Of a stretch of 64,000 nucleotides of DNA, positions 26,837 through 35,579 are shown piece after piece. The first letter of the stretch is position 1. Each line of letters opens with the position of its first letter. The DNA comes from Micromonospora craterilacus (GTDB taxonomy: Bacteria > Actinomycetota > Actinomycetes > Mycobacteriales > Micromonosporaceae): positions 1 through 64,000 of the forward strand of contig NZ_POTY01000001.1 of the NCBI RefSeq assembly GCF_003236315.1. The letters are read 5' to 3'. The notes below the pieces were generated by a model that made no database searches, had not been told where the DNA came from, and worked only from the letters and a program-made list of their open reading frames with translations. A program made the translations under genes and the position numbers.

Positions 26837-27117
26837 CCGACCGCGCGCGGGCCAGGCCGCGCCGATGAACCCGTCCACCCGCACGGACCCGCTCCGGGCC
26901 GCGCCGCCCCTGGCTGACCCGGGCATGATCACGAGCGTCACCGCGGCGCAGTCCGGGCGGCCGCCAGGCGTCGGCCCGGTTGGAGGCGCACCTGTCCCCC
27001 GGTCTGGAGGCGGCGCCGGCTCGCCGACGTACCGCGAACCGCATTGACCTGGCCGCACCGGGCGGTCGGTCACCGCGCGTCGCCGCGCCCGGCGCCGGCC
27101 CCGGTGCCGCACGGCGA

Positions 27118-28305
27118 TCAGTTGGTCCGTCGCTCGGCGAACTCCGGCAGCCGGCGGACCACCTCCTCGGGCGCCGGCATCGCCGCGATCTCGGCGGCGA
27201 CCGCCTTCGCCGCGGTCCGGTAGCTCTCGTCGGAGAGCAGCCGCTTCGCGGTGCTCGCCACGGCCTCAGAGTTGATGGCGTCGGGCAGCAGGTGGTCACC
27301 GGCCTTGGCCTGGGCGACCGCCTGGGCGTTGGCGAAGGAGTCGCCGGCCCACGGGAAGGACAGCTGCGGCACGCCCGCGTCGAACGCGCCCAGCGTGGTC
27401 CCGCTGCCACCGTGGTGCACCACCAGGTCGACGTGCGGCAGCAGCCCGGCCTGCGACACCCACGGCTCGACCCGCACGTTCGCCGGCACCTCGCCGAGGT
27501 GGGTGACGTCGAGGGACGGACCGCTGGCCACGAGAACGTCGACGTCCAGCGTGGCCAGCCCGTCGATGGCGGCCCGCAACACCTCGACGGTGCCGCCGCT
27601 GGAGGTGCCCAGGGTCAGGTACACCAGTGGGCGCGACCTGTCTCCCGAGGTCACCCAGCTCGGCACATCCGTCCGCTCGGTAAAGGGAACCGGGCGCAGC
27701 TCGTACCGCTCGGCCCGGGTCCGGAAGGCCGGGTCCTGCAACGACGGCGGATAGATGTCGAGGAACGGGTTACCGAACGCGTCGATGCGCCCCGGTGGCA
27801 GGTCGATACCGAGTCGCGCGGCGAGCCGCCCAACCTCCTCCTCGATGGACCCGGTCAGCTCGTCCGGGGTGTCCCGACCGACGCCGTGGCAGATCGTCGG
27901 GATCCCCGCCTTGGTCGCGGCCAGGCCCGCGCCGTAGTTACTGATCTCCTGTACGACGAGGTCGGGGCGGAACCCCTCGATCACCGGCTGGAGTTCGTCG
28001 AAGATGCGTTGTGGCATCACGTTGCCGAACACGATCTGGGGCAGCTCACTGAGCTGCTCGGGGGTCAGCCCCTCGGGGCTGTCGGTGTCGAAGCGGATCC
28101 GCAGCGCCGCCAGGAAGCCGTCGAAGACCGGCATCCCAGTCGCGACGGGGTCGAAGCCCTGGGCGCGCAGGGTGTCCGCGAAACCCTCACCGGTGGCGAA
28201 GGTGATCTCGTGGCCCGCGTCGCGGGCGGCCGCGGCGAGCGGCAGCAGGGGGTAGGTGTGGCCGTGTGTCCCGAGGCTGGCGAACAGCACACGCACGTCG
28301 ATCAC
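27118..28305 (-). CDS. calG1: Glycosyltransferase CalG1 (rhamnosyltransferase), 395 aa
   Basis: A GT-B fold, GT1-type glycosyltransferase. The N-terminus reads [20 protein letters not shown] and the donor site [19 protein letters not shown], with TLGTSSGG before it. It strongly recalls CalG1, which adds the 3-O-methyl-L-rhamnose to the orsellinate unit. GTG start at 28305. The gene is alone on the minus strand with its own AT-rich upstream region, divergent from calS11, the O-methyltransferase that modifies the same sugar. A 281-bp stretch beyond its stop (26837-27117) shows no gene that I can support. Confidence 0.93.
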   Translation of the reverse strand: MIDVRVLFASLGTHGHTYPLLPLAAAARDAGHEITFATGEGFADTLRAQGFDPVATGMPVFDGFLAALRIRFDTDSPEGLTPEQLSELPQIVFGNVMPQRIFDELQPVIEGFRPDLVVQEISNYGAGLAATKAGIPTICHGVGRDTPDELTGSIEEEVGRLAARLGIDLPPGRIDAFGNPFLDIYPPSLQDPAFRTRAERYELRPVPFTERTDVPSWVTSGDRSRPLVYLTLGTSSGGTVEVLRAAIDGLATLDVDVLVASGPSLDVTHLGEVPANVRVEPWVSQAGLLPHVDLVVHHGGSGTTLGAFDAGVPQLSFPWAGDSFANAQAVAQAKAGDHLLPDAINSEAVASTAKRLLSDESYRTAAKAVAAEIAAMPAPEEVVRRLPEFAERRTN

Positions 28306-28344
28306 TTGCCTTTCCGGGGAGGGTCAGCAGGAAGACTCATCAAC

Positions 28345-28375
28345 TTGACTCATATCTAGCACATGCTTGAGTCGA
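28345..28375. promoter_or_regulatory. Inverted repeat in the calG1/calS11 divergent promoter
   Basis: TTGACTCA (28345-28352) and TGAGTCGA (28368-28375) form 8-bp arms with one mismatch, 15 nt apart, in an AT-rich stretch about 40 nt before calG1. The 11-mer AGATATGAGTC (minus strand, 28357-28347) also occurs 50 nt before the acyltransferase gene (25425-25415). A shared operator is possible. Confidence 0.4.
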
Positions 28376-28493
28376 TCTACATTGGTCTAGCTTGCGGACC
28401 TGCCCCCACCGGCGATCCTGGCATGTTGTGCCACCCAACCCCGCTCAACTACGCTTGAAACAATAAAGTGATCTACGTATCGGGAGGCACTGG

Positions 28494-29267
28494 ATGGGCA
28501 GCGGTGACGGCCAGGACCTGCGTGCGTTCGTGCACGACTCGGCCGAGGAGACGGATACAACCCAGCGCCTGACGAAGCTTCTGACCAACTCCCCCATCCC
28601 CACCGAGGAACTGGTCAACAACCTTCCCCTCTTCCTGCGCCGGCACCAGATAACCGATCTGCTGTCCATGGACCACCTCTACCGCGAGGTCCTGGACGTG
28701 CCAGGCGTGATCATGGAGTTCGGCGTCCGGTTCGGCCGCCACCTCGCCGCCTTCACCGCCCTGCGCGGCCTCTACGAGCCGTACAACCCGCTGCGGCGCA
28801 TCATCGGCTTCGACACCTTCACCGGGTTCCCCGAGGTCCACGAGGTCGACATGGTCGGCCCGACCGCGTACCAGGGACGCTTCGCCACACCCGGCGGCTA
28901 CCCTGCGTACCTTCAGGAGGTCCTGGAGGCCCACGAGCGCAGCGAGTTCTTCGGCCACGTGACCCAGCGCAGCGTGCTGGTGGAGGGGGACGTCCGGGAG
29001 ACGGTGCCGCGCTACCTGGCGGAGAACCCGCAGACGGTCATCGCGCTGGCCTACTTCGACCTGGATCTCTACGAGCCGACCAAGGCGGTGCTGGAGGCGA
29101 TCCGGCCGCACCTCACCAAGGGCAGCATCGTCGCCTTCGACGAGTTGGACAACCCGAAGTGGCCGGGCGAGAACGTCGCGATGCGGGAGGTGTTCGGCCT
29201 GGACCACGCCCCGCTGCGCCTGATTCCCGGCCGGCCAGCGCCGGCGTACCTGCGGTGGGGCGACTGA
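28494..29267 (+). CDS. calS11: TDP-rhamnose 3-O-methyltransferase CalS11, 257 aa
   Basis: A TylF/MycE-like SAM- and metal-dependent sugar O-methyltransferase. It contains LLTNSPIPTEELVNNLPLFL, the SAM loop VIMEFGVRFGRH, IGFDTFTGFPEV, and the metal-binding AYFDLDLYEPTKAVLE and VAFDELDNPKWPGENV. Its length and sequence recall CalS11, which methylates the 3-hydroxyl of TDP-rhamnose. The ATG has GGGAGG at good spacing. Upstream is an AT-rich promoter island with CACTTTATTGT (minus strand, 28470-28460). Confidence 0.94.
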   Translation: MGSGDGQDLRAFVHDSAEETDTTQRLTKLLTNSPIPTEELVNNLPLFLRRHQITDLLSMDHLYREVLDVPGVIMEFGVRFGRHLAAFTALRGLYEPYNPLRRIIGFDTFTGFPEVHEVDMVGPTAYQGRFATPGGYPAYLQEVLEAHERSEFFGHVTQRSVLVEGDVRETVPRYLAENPQTVIALAYFDLDLYEPTKAVLEAIRPHLTKGSIVAFDELDNPKWPGENVAMREVFGLDHAPLRLIPGRPAPAYLRWGD

Positions 29268-29410
29268 GCGCGAGTGTTCACCCGTGCCACCCGGCCGATC
29301 GAGCGGACAACGTATAAACTGGTGCTTACGTTTGTGCCGACTTATGGAGGACCGGGCAGCGGACCTCGACAGACCGCCCGTCTTCCGCACAGCGACAGTG
29401 AGGACGAGAC

Positions 29411-29950
29411 ATGCCACAGGAGAAGACCGTGCCGGCGAAGAGCACGGCGGCCAAGAGCACCGCCACCAGGAAGCCGAAACCCCCGAACTACGATCCCTTC
29501 GTCCGGCACAGCGTCACGGTCAAGGCCGACCGCAAGACCGCCTTCAAGGTCTTCCTGGAAGACTTCCCACAGTGGTGGCCGAAGAACTTCCGCACCACGA
29601 AGGTCGGCGCCCCCCTGGGCGTCGACCCCAAGACCGGCGGACGCCTCTACGAGATCGACGAGCAGGGCGAGGAGCACACCTTCGGTCTGATCCGCAAGGT
29701 GGACGGCCCGGACACGCTGGCCGTCGGCTGGCGCCTCAACGGCTTCGGCCGCATCGACCCGGACAACGCCAGCGAGTTCACGGTGACGTTCGTGCCGGAC
29801 GGCCAGAAGAAGACCCGGGTGGACGTCGAGCACACCCACTTCGACCGGATGGGCACCAAGCACGCCAAGCGGGTGCGCAACGGCATGGACAAGGGCTGGC
29901 CGACCATCCTCGCGTCCTTCCAGACGAAGATCGAGGAGGCCACGTCGTAG
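29411..29950 (+). CDS. calC: Self-sacrifice enediyne resistance protein CalC, 179 aa
   Basis: A START/SRPBCC-fold protein that confers resistance by reacting with the activated enediyne and being cleaved itself. The body follows CalC closely: DPFVRHSVTVKADRKTAFK, FPQWWPKNFRTTKVGAPLG, GWRLNGFGRIDPDN and VEHTHFDRMGTKHAKRVRNG. The scissile glycine of CalC (Gly113 from memory) should correspond to Gly131 in PDGQKKTR by offset. The N-terminus has about 20 extra residues rich in Lys, Ala and Thr compared with CalC as I remember it. An AT-rich island with TATAAA precedes it. Its TAG overlaps the GTG of calU16. Confidence 0.95.
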   Translation: MPQEKTVPAKSTAAKSTATRKPKPPNYDPFVRHSVTVKADRKTAFKVFLEDFPQWWPKNFRTTKVGAPLGVDPKTGGRLYEIDEQGEEHTFGLIRKVDGPDTLAVGWRLNGFGRIDPDNASEFTVTFVPDGQKKTRVDVEHTHFDRMGTKHAKRVRNGMDKGWPTILASFQTKIEEATS

Positions 29951-30519
29951 TGACCGACCTCAACAACCCGGTGGCCTCCGGTCAGCCGACCGAGCGGGTG
30001 CTCGGCCAGCGGTCCATCCCGGCCGGCGAGGCCCGCAGCATCATCATCCGGCAGCGCTACGACGCTCCCATCGAGGAGGTCTGGAGCGCCTGCACCGACC
30101 CGAACCGGATCAACCGCTGGTTCATCGAGCCGAAGGGCGACCTACGGCAGGGCGGCACCTTCGCTCTCCAGGGCAACGCCCACGGCGACATCCTCCGCTG
30201 CGAGCCGCCGCGCCGGCTCACCCTCGGCTGGATCTACGGCGACAAGCCGGACAGCGAGGTGGAACTGCGGCTCAGCGAGGAGGGCACCGGCACGCTACTC
30301 GAACTGGAGCACGCCACGGTCTCCGACGAGATGCTCGTCGAGGTGGCCGTGGGATGGGAGATGGCCCTCGACTTCCTGGGCATGTTCCTGCGGGGCGACC
30401 TGTCCGGCGGGCCGATCCCCGAGGACGCCGCCGCCGAGTTCGAGCCGAGCCCCGAGATGATGCGGATCGCCCAGGAACGCGCCGAGACCTGGGCGGCCCT
30501 GGTGAGCTCCGGCTCCTGA
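29950..30519 (+). CDS. calU16: Second START-fold resistance protein, CalU16-like, 189 aa
   Basis: An AHSA1-type SRPBCC protein: RQRYDAPIEEVWSACTDPNR, INRWFIEPKGDLRQGGTF, LRCEPPRRLTLGWIYGDKPD and VAVGWEMALDFLGMFLRGDL. It matches the calicheamicin self-resistance protein CalU16, which like CalC is inactivated by the drug. The GTG at 29950 overlaps the calC stop (TAGTGA), so the two resistance genes are co-translated. A strong hairpin 25 nt downstream ends the transcript. Confidence 0.9.
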   Translation: MTDLNNPVASGQPTERVLGQRSIPAGEARSIIIRQRYDAPIEEVWSACTDPNRINRWFIEPKGDLRQGGTFALQGNAHGDILRCEPPRRLTLGWIYGDKPDSEVELRLSEEGTGTLLELEHATVSDEMLVEVAVGWEMALDFLGMFLRGDLSGGPIPEDAAAEFEPSPEMMRIAQERAETWAALVSSGS

Positions 30520-30543
30520 ACGGGCGCCCGCCCACAGCTACCG

Positions 30544-30584
30544 ACGGCGGCCCGGCCGGACCACACCTCCGGCCGGGCCGTCGT
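30544..30584. terminator. Bidirectional hairpin between calU16 and the ABC permease
   Basis: ACGGCGGCCCGGCCGGA and TCCGGCCGGGCCGTCGT pair over 17 bp with one mismatch, with a 7-nt loop CCACACC, between convergent genes. Confidence 0.75.
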
Positions 30585-30682
30585 CGTGCCTCCTGCGGCC
30601 GGCCACCCGAACGGATCACCGCCACCGGCCAGCGGCCCCGGTACCCTCGGACGAGGAACCGGGGCCGGGCGCCGCTCAGCGC

Positions 30683-31525
30683 TCAGCGCTGCTTACGGCT
30701 GTAGAGCAGGACGGTCGGCGGCGCGAACAGGACGACGAGGACGGCGCAGGCCAGCAGGCCGGCTCCCAGGTCGCCCGAGGCCAGGTCGCCGTGCATCAGA
30801 CCACGGGTGGTGGTCGCGGCGTGGGTGACCGGGTTGAGCTTCACCACCGCCTCCAGCCAGCCCGGCATGGTCTGTTGCGGCGCCAGGATGTTGCTGCCGA
30901 ACAGCAGGATGAACTGGAGCAGGTTGACGATGCCGGCCGCGGCTGTCGGCTGGGGGATCAGCACCGCGAAGAACATCCACAACCAGCTCACGCTGAAGGT
31001 GAAGAGCTGCAGGTAGAGCAGCGCGAGCAGCACCCCGGAGAAGCCGCCGTCCGGACGGAAGCCGAGCAGCAGGCCCAGCGCCAGCGGCACGACCGAGGTC
31101 AACGCGTATCGCAGGACGTCGCCGCCCATCGTGCCGACCAGTACCGCGGGCTGCCAGATCGGGGTGCTGCGCACCCGGTCGAACATGCCGGTCGCGATGT
31201 CCCGGTTGAGCGTGAGGGCGCTCATCATGCTCGACGCCACCAGCGACAGGACGATAACGCCGGGCAGGAAGAACTGGAGGTACTCCCGGGGCGATCCGGC
31301 GATCGCGCCACCGAGCAGGTAGGTGAAGACCAGCGTCAGGATCACCGGGAAGACCACGGCGGTACCCAGGTGGTCCTGCACGTACTTGAGCTTGATGAGC
31401 GTCCGCCAGGCAAACGTGCGGCAGGCGAAGAGCGGGCCCGGGGCGGGCGGTCGTTGCGCGCCGGCCACCGACCGGCTGAAGATCTCGGCTGCGGCTGGCC
31501 GAGCCTCCGTGCTGGATGACGTCAT
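30683..31525 (-). CDS. ABC-2 type drug exporter permease (DrrB-like), 280 aa
   Basis: Six hydrophobic segments in the ABC-2 permease pattern: AVVFPVILTLVFTYLLGG, FLPGVIVLSLVASSMMS, the conserved TGMFDRVRSTPIWQPAVLVG loop, and a C-terminal LLACAVLVVLFAPPTVLLYS. It forms a membrane pore with the ATPase encoded just upstream, with which it overlaps by 4 nt (ATGA). The DrrAB type exports antitumour antibiotics; here the likely cargo is the enediyne or an intermediate. Confidence 0.9.
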   Translation of the reverse strand: MTSSSTEARPAAAEIFSRSVAGAQRPPAPGPLFACRTFAWRTLIKLKYVQDHLGTAVVFPVILTLVFTYLLGGAIAGSPREYLQFFLPGVIVLSLVASSMMSALTLNRDIATGMFDRVRSTPIWQPAVLVGTMGGDVLRYALTSVVPLALGLLLGFRPDGGFSGVLLALLYLQLFTFSVSWLWMFFAVLIPQPTAAAGIVNLLQFILLFGSNILAPQQTMPGWLEAVVKLNPVTHAATTTRGLMHGDLASGDLGAGLLACAVLVVLFAPPTVLLYSRKQR

Positions 31526-32514
31526 GCCGGTACCTCTGCTTCTTCTTCTCGGGTGCCGTCGAGCGTGGAGTGACCGGTGAGCGCGAGAAACACCGTGTCG
31601 AGTGAGGGCTTGCCGAGGCTGAAGTCCTCGACGCCGATGCCGGCGCGGGCCAACTCGCCCAGGGCCCGGGCGGCCCGGTCGGCGTCGGCGATCTTCACCG
31701 ACAGCCGCGACGGGTTGGAGTCGGAGTCGGGCTCGACGCTGGCGCCGATCGCTCCGGCGAGCAGCGCGCCCGCCTCGGCGCGGCGCGCGGGATCGACGAG
31801 CTGCACCTCCAGCACACCTTCGGCGCGACTGGCCTTCAGCTCCGGCGGGGTGCCCCGGGCGACCAGGCGACCCTGGTCGATCAGCGTCAACTCATCGGCC
31901 AGGTGGTCGGCCTCGTCGAGATACTGCGTGGTGAGCAGGACGGTGCCACCGTCCCGGACGAGGTCCCGGATCATCTGCCAGACCTCGCTGCGGCTGCGCG
32001 GGTCGAGACCGGTGGTCGGCTCGTCGAGGAACAGCAGCTCGGGCGTCACCACCATGCTCGCGGCCACGTCGATGCGCCGACGCTGGCCACCGGAGTACGT
32101 CTTGACCAGGCGGTTGCCGACCTCGGTCAGATCGAACGCGGCCAGCAGTTGCTCACCGCGGGCGCGCGCCGGGCCGTGCCGCAGCCCCTGAAGGCGGCCG
32201 GCCAGGATCAGGTTCTGCAGGCCGGTCATGTCCTCGTCGAGCGCCATGGTCTGCCCGGTCAGGCCGATCCGGCGGCGCACCGCCGATGCCTCGCGCACCA
32301 CGTCATGGCCGAGGACCGTGGCCGTGCCGGAGGTCGGCCGCAGCAGGGTCGTGAGCATCTTGATGGCGGTCGTCTTGCCGGCACCGTTGGGGCCCAGGAC
32401 ACCGTGGATCGTCCCGGTGCGTACCGCCAGGTCCAAACCGTCGACGGCGCGCGTCTCCCCGTAGACCTTCACCAGCTCATGGGTCTCGATGGCCAGCGCT
32501 GGGTTGGTTGTCAT
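31522..32514 (-). CDS. ABC exporter ATPase (DrrA-like), 330 aa
   Basis: Walker A GPNGAGKTTAIKML, signature TYSGGQRRRIDVA, Walker B LLFLDEPTTGLDPRSR and the switch His region are all intact. The extended C-terminal region after about residue 230 is typical of DrrA-type drug exporter ATPases. The ATG at 32514 gives the normal N-terminus (TNPALAIETHELVKVYGETR). It is coupled to the permease gene. A clear promoter lies at 32577-32605, so the exporter pair has its own transcription unit. Confidence 0.93.
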   Translation of the reverse strand: MTTNPALAIETHELVKVYGETRAVDGLDLAVRTGTIHGVLGPNGAGKTTAIKMLTTLLRPTSGTATVLGHDVVREASAVRRRIGLTGQTMALDEDMTGLQNLILAGRLQGLRHGPARARGEQLLAAFDLTEVGNRLVKTYSGGQRRRIDVAASMVVTPELLFLDEPTTGLDPRSRSEVWQMIRDLVRDGGTVLLTTQYLDEADHLADELTLIDQGRLVARGTPPELKASRAEGVLEVQLVDPARRAEAGALLAGAIGASVEPDSDSNPSRLSVKIADADRAARALGELARAGIGVEDFSLGKPSLDTVFLALTGHSTLDGTREEEAEVPA

Positions 32515-32576
32515 GCTCTCTCCCGTCGCGTCACAGGCGAACTCGGGCAGCCGAATCGCGAAAACTCGCCCGGATC

Positions 32577-32605
32577 AAGCTACAGAACCTACTTATATCA
32601 TTCAA
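32577..32605 (-). promoter_or_regulatory. Promoter of the ABC exporter operon
   Basis: Minus strand TTGAAT (32605-32600), 17-nt spacer, TAGCTT (32582-32577), 62 nt before the ATPase ATG, in a markedly AT-rich island (ATGATATAAGTAGG in the spacer). Confidence 0.55.
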
Positions 32606-32641
32606 GCCTGCTATTAGCCGTGACGACATTAGTGGCCGCCA

Positions 32642-34348
32642 TCAGTCCGGCGGGTCCAGCCACAGGTTGGCCGCGTCGTACCAGCGGTCGACGTGCGGGA
32701 GCGGAATCGCGTCGCGGACCCGGGCGCTGGTCAGGTGTTCGATGGTCGGCTCGCAGACCAGGATCGGCACGATCGCCACGTCGGCGAGGACCTGCCGGTC
32801 GACCTGGTGCCACAGCTCCGCCGCCTCGACCTCGGTCGGCGCGGACAGTGCCCGGTCGATCAGGTCGTCGACGACCGGGTTGAGGTAGCCGCCGTAGTTC
32901 GCCGTGCCGACGGCGGTGTGGGACTGGAACATCGGCTGGACGTACGACCGGCCGTTGTTGCCGAACCAGTCGGGCATGAACGCGGCCGGGGTGATGTCCC
33001 AGTCCCCCGCCGCGGCGCGCTTCGGATCCTGCAGGATGCGGTAGTACTCGTCGGTCCGGTCGATCTCCACCAGCCGGACGTCGACGCCGCCCGCGGTCAG
33101 GTCCTCGGCGATCGCCTTGGCCACCTGGCCGTGCACCGCGTCGATCCGGTAGATCATGGTCAGCGTCAGCCCGTCCGGGTAACCCGCCTCGGCCAGCAAC
33201 TCCCGACAGCGCGCGCGGTCGCCCCGGTCGCCCGGCGTCGGGTACGGGTCGTACTCACGGTGGCCGACGTTGCCGGGTGGGATGACGGTGTGCGCGGGAC
33301 GGGTCACCGTGCCGATGTTCATGTCGTCGAAGAACCGGACCAGCCGCGCCTTGTCGATGGCGTACGCGATGGCCAGCCGGACCTCCCGCCGGCGCAACGC
33401 GCCCCCCTCCCGTGGGCTGTGCAGGTTGAAGGCGAGGTAGGGGTTGAGCGCCCAGCCGAGGTCACGGTCGGCCTCGGTGCGCCGGCGCGGCCGCCCGACG
33501 GCGGCGCCCCAGGACAGGTCCGCCCGGCCGCTGGCGATCTCGGCGCGGACCCGCTCGTCGCTCACCCGGGCCATCCGGACGTCGATCCGCTCGACGTAGC
33601 GGCGGCGGATCGGGTCGGCGGCGGCCCGCCAGGCCGGGTTGTGGTCCATGGTGAGGTGGCTGCCCGGGACGTAGCCGGTGATCCGGTACGGCCCGTTGGA
33701 ACGCACCTGCCGGGCGAAGTCCGGGCTGTCCGGGACCAGTTCGTCGTACTCGGGTGGTGCCGCCGAGGCGAACGGCATCGCCAGCAGGTTGAGCAGGTCG
33801 TTGGCGGGCCGCAGCAGCTCGATGACCAGCGTCCGGTGGTCGACGGCGCGCAGGCCGGAGATGTGGTGGCCGTTCTGGTACGCGGCCAACTGCGCGGCGG
33901 TGGGCGTACGGCCGGCGAAACGGGCCCGGTAGCCCTCGGCGAACTCCGCCATCCCGGCGATGGTGCTGGTGTAGTAGGCCAGCGCGCCCGCGCCGACCAC
34001 CGGGTTCGCCATCCGTTTGAAGCCGCGCACGAAGTCCCCGGCGGTGACCGGCCGAGGCGGGCTGGTGTCCCAGCAGACCCCGTCACGAAGGCGGACGGTG
34101 TAGCGCCGGCCGTCCGCACTGAGCCCGCCGTTGGCGACGGTGGGCAGCTCGGCGGCCACGTCCGGGACCGGCACCAGCGCGCCGGCGTCCTCGGTGGTCG
34201 GGTAGCTGAACAGCTGCCGGGCGAACAGCCGGATCACCTGGTGGGAGAAGGCGTAGTAGGCCGCGGCGGGATCGAGGTGGTCGAGCCCGCCAGGGCCGTA
34301 GTAGCGCAACGTGCCGCCGTGGCGGGGGCGTGGGTCGTGGTCCGGCAC
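32642..34348 (-). CDS. Family 5 solute-binding-protein homologue without export signal, 568 aa
   Basis: The fold is that of peptide/nickel-binding SBP_bac_5 proteins: GTLRYYGPGGLDHLDPAAAY at the N-terminus, GFKRMANPV, VRSNGPYRITGYVPGSHLTM, VRLAIAYAIDKARLV and GDWDITPAAF. Unlike normal members it begins directly with the mature-like sequence; there is no signal peptide, no lipobox cysteine and no Tat motif, and no permease gene is beside it. It should therefore be cytoplasmic. It lies 24 nt downstream of calO1, in the same transcript. A second such protein is encoded at 36904-38580. Binding of drug or precursor inside the cell is one inference. Confidence 0.8.
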   Translation of the reverse strand: MPDHDPRPRHGGTLRYYGPGGLDHLDPAAAYYAFSHQVIRLFARQLFSYPTTEDAGALVPVPDVAAELPTVANGGLSADGRRYTVRLRDGVCWDTSPPRPVTAGDFVRGFKRMANPVVGAGALAYYTSTIAGMAEFAEGYRARFAGRTPTAAQLAAYQNGHHISGLRAVDHRTLVIELLRPANDLLNLLAMPFASAAPPEYDELVPDSPDFARQVRSNGPYRITGYVPGSHLTMDHNPAWRAAADPIRRRYVERIDVRMARVSDERVRAEIASGRADLSWGAAVGRPRRRTEADRDLGWALNPYLAFNLHSPREGGALRRREVRLAIAYAIDKARLVRFFDDMNIGTVTRPAHTVIPPGNVGHREYDPYPTPGDRGDRARCRELLAEAGYPDGLTLTMIYRIDAVHGQVAKAIAEDLTAGGVDVRLVEIDRTDEYYRILQDPKRAAAGDWDITPAAFMPDWFGNNGRSYVQPMFQSHTAVGTANYGGYLNPVVDDLIDRALSAPTEVEAAELWHQVDRQVLADVAIVPILVCEPTIEHLTSARVRDAIPLPHVDRWYDAANLWLDPPD

Positions 34349-34372
34349 GGGTCTGCGGCCCTCTCTCCCTGC

Positions 34373-35371
34373 TCAGGCCGGCACGCCGACCGCGACGGAC
34401 ATCACCGACGAGGTGCCCACCACCTGCTCCAGGCGCAGGCCGGCGGCCGCGAACAGCGGCTCCAACTCGTCGGCCGTGCGCTCCTGACCGGTACGCGCGG
34501 CCAGCATCATGAAGTCCATCTCCTTGCTCTGATGCGGGTCGTTGCCCTCCGGCACGATCGCGTCGACCATCAGGACCCGACCGTGCGCCGGCATGACCCG
34601 TCGGCAGTTGGCCAGGATCCGGACGCTGTGCTCGTCGTCCCAGTTGTGCAGGATCCGCTTGAGCACGTGCACGTCGGCGTGCGGCGCCTCGCTGAGAAAG
34701 TCGCCGGCGACGACCTTCCAGCGCCCGGCCACGTCCGGCTCGTCCAGCCGGTGCCGGGCGACCACCTCGGCCCGGTCCAGCAGGATTCCCTGCAGGCCGG
34801 GATGCTCCCGCAGGACGGTGAGCAGGAAGCCACCCCGCCCGCCACCGACGTCGGCGACGGTGCCGGTGTCGGGGAACAGGCCGGTGCGGGCGAGGATCCG
34901 GTGCTCGGCCGCGCTGACCGTCTCCATGCCCTGGTAGTAGAGCGCCTCGACCTCGGCGTCGTGGTCGAAGTAGTCGTCCAGCGAGCCGCCGAAGATCTCG
35001 GCGAACGCGGGCCGCTCCGGCCCCATCGCGGCCGTCACCCGGTGGCTCATCGTCCAGAACATGGTGTCGGTGAACATGAGGATGCCGGCCCGTGCCGGCA
35101 CCGGGGAGTCCGAGCGCAGCGCGGCACCCTTGTCGGTGAGGGCGAACCGGCCGTCGCGCTCGTGCACGACGTCACGCGCGGCGAGCAGCCGCAGCACCCG
35201 GCGCAGCGCGTCGGCGTCGGTGCCGGTGGCGGCGGCCAGCTCGGTCGCCGTACGCGGTCCGTCGACCAGGTGGTCGGCGACGTTCACCGTCGCGGCCGCC
35301 CGCAGGGCGGCCGCGTACGTGTAGCCCATCGCCTCCTGATACAGGGCCAGCGCCGACTGCAACCTGTCCAT
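34373..35371 (-). CDS. calO1: Orsellinate O-methyltransferase CalO1, 332 aa
   Basis: A small-molecule O-methyltransferase with an N-terminal dimerisation winged helix (ALRAAATVNVADHLVDGPRT) and a SAM domain: TVADVGGGRGGFLLTVLREH, ILLDRAEVVARH, VVAGDFLSEAPHADVHVLKR and ILHNWDDEHSVRIL (catalytic His region). It recalls CalO1, whose structure is known. With CalO6 it should account for the two methoxy groups of the aromatic unit. The ATG at 35371 follows GGAGGGG. First gene of a minus transcript with its own promoter at 35420-35448. Confidence 0.93.
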   Translation of the reverse strand: MDRLQSALALYQEAMGYTYAAALRAAATVNVADHLVDGPRTATELAAATGTDADALRRVLRLLAARDVVHERDGRFALTDKGAALRSDSPVPARAGILMFTDTMFWTMSHRVTAAMGPERPAFAEIFGGSLDDYFDHDAEVEALYYQGMETVSAAEHRILARTGLFPDTGTVADVGGGRGGFLLTVLREHPGLQGILLDRAEVVARHRLDEPDVAGRWKVVAGDFLSEAPHADVHVLKRILHNWDDEHSVRILANCRRVMPAHGRVLMVDAIVPEGNDPHQSKEMDFMMLAARTGQERTADELEPLFAAAGLRLEQVVGTSSVMSVAVGVPA

Positions 35372-35419
35372 ATCCCCTCCGGCCCGTGATCGTGGACTGC
35401 CCGGCGTGCACTGTCCTGA

Positions 35420-35448
35420 ATGCTATACCTGAATGAAGTGGGTGTCAG
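35420..35448 (-). promoter_or_regulatory. calO1 promoter with CACTT element in the spacer
   Basis: Minus strand CTGACA (35448-35443), 17-nt spacer, TAGCAT (35425-35420), about 50 nt before calO1. The spacer carries CACTTCATTCA at 35440-35430, exactly the same offset from both boxes as CACTTTAGAAA in the promoter at 1490-1518. Confidence 0.5.
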
Positions 35449-35497
35449 GGAGGCCGAGCGGGTTTACCGCAACTTGCGCGATAGTCGGGCCCCCATT

Positions 35498-35511
35498 CAC
35501 TTGAGAAAGTG
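35498..35511. promoter_or_regulatory. CACTTGAGAAAGTG dyad upstream of the class V PLP gene
   Basis: A 14-bp palindrome CACTT-GAGA-AAGTG lies 69 nt upstream of the GTG at 35580, between the divergent calO1 and class V genes. It is the most symmetrical version of the CACTT(T/G)A element seen in other intergenic islands, and fits a dimeric repressor site. Confidence 0.45.
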
Positions 35512-35579
35512 GTGGTGGTTCGTCTTCGGCCCGGGTGCATACGACCCCCGGGCACGCCATTGGCTACGAAGGGATCGCC

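Noticed and set aside
26837-27117. Possible small gene between the ArsR-type gene and calG1
   Set aside because: No frame with SD, family resemblance or conserved look; treated as spacer.
32693-35389. 898-codon plus-strand frame
   Set aside because: Antisense to the solute-binding gene and calO1, which have recognised folds.
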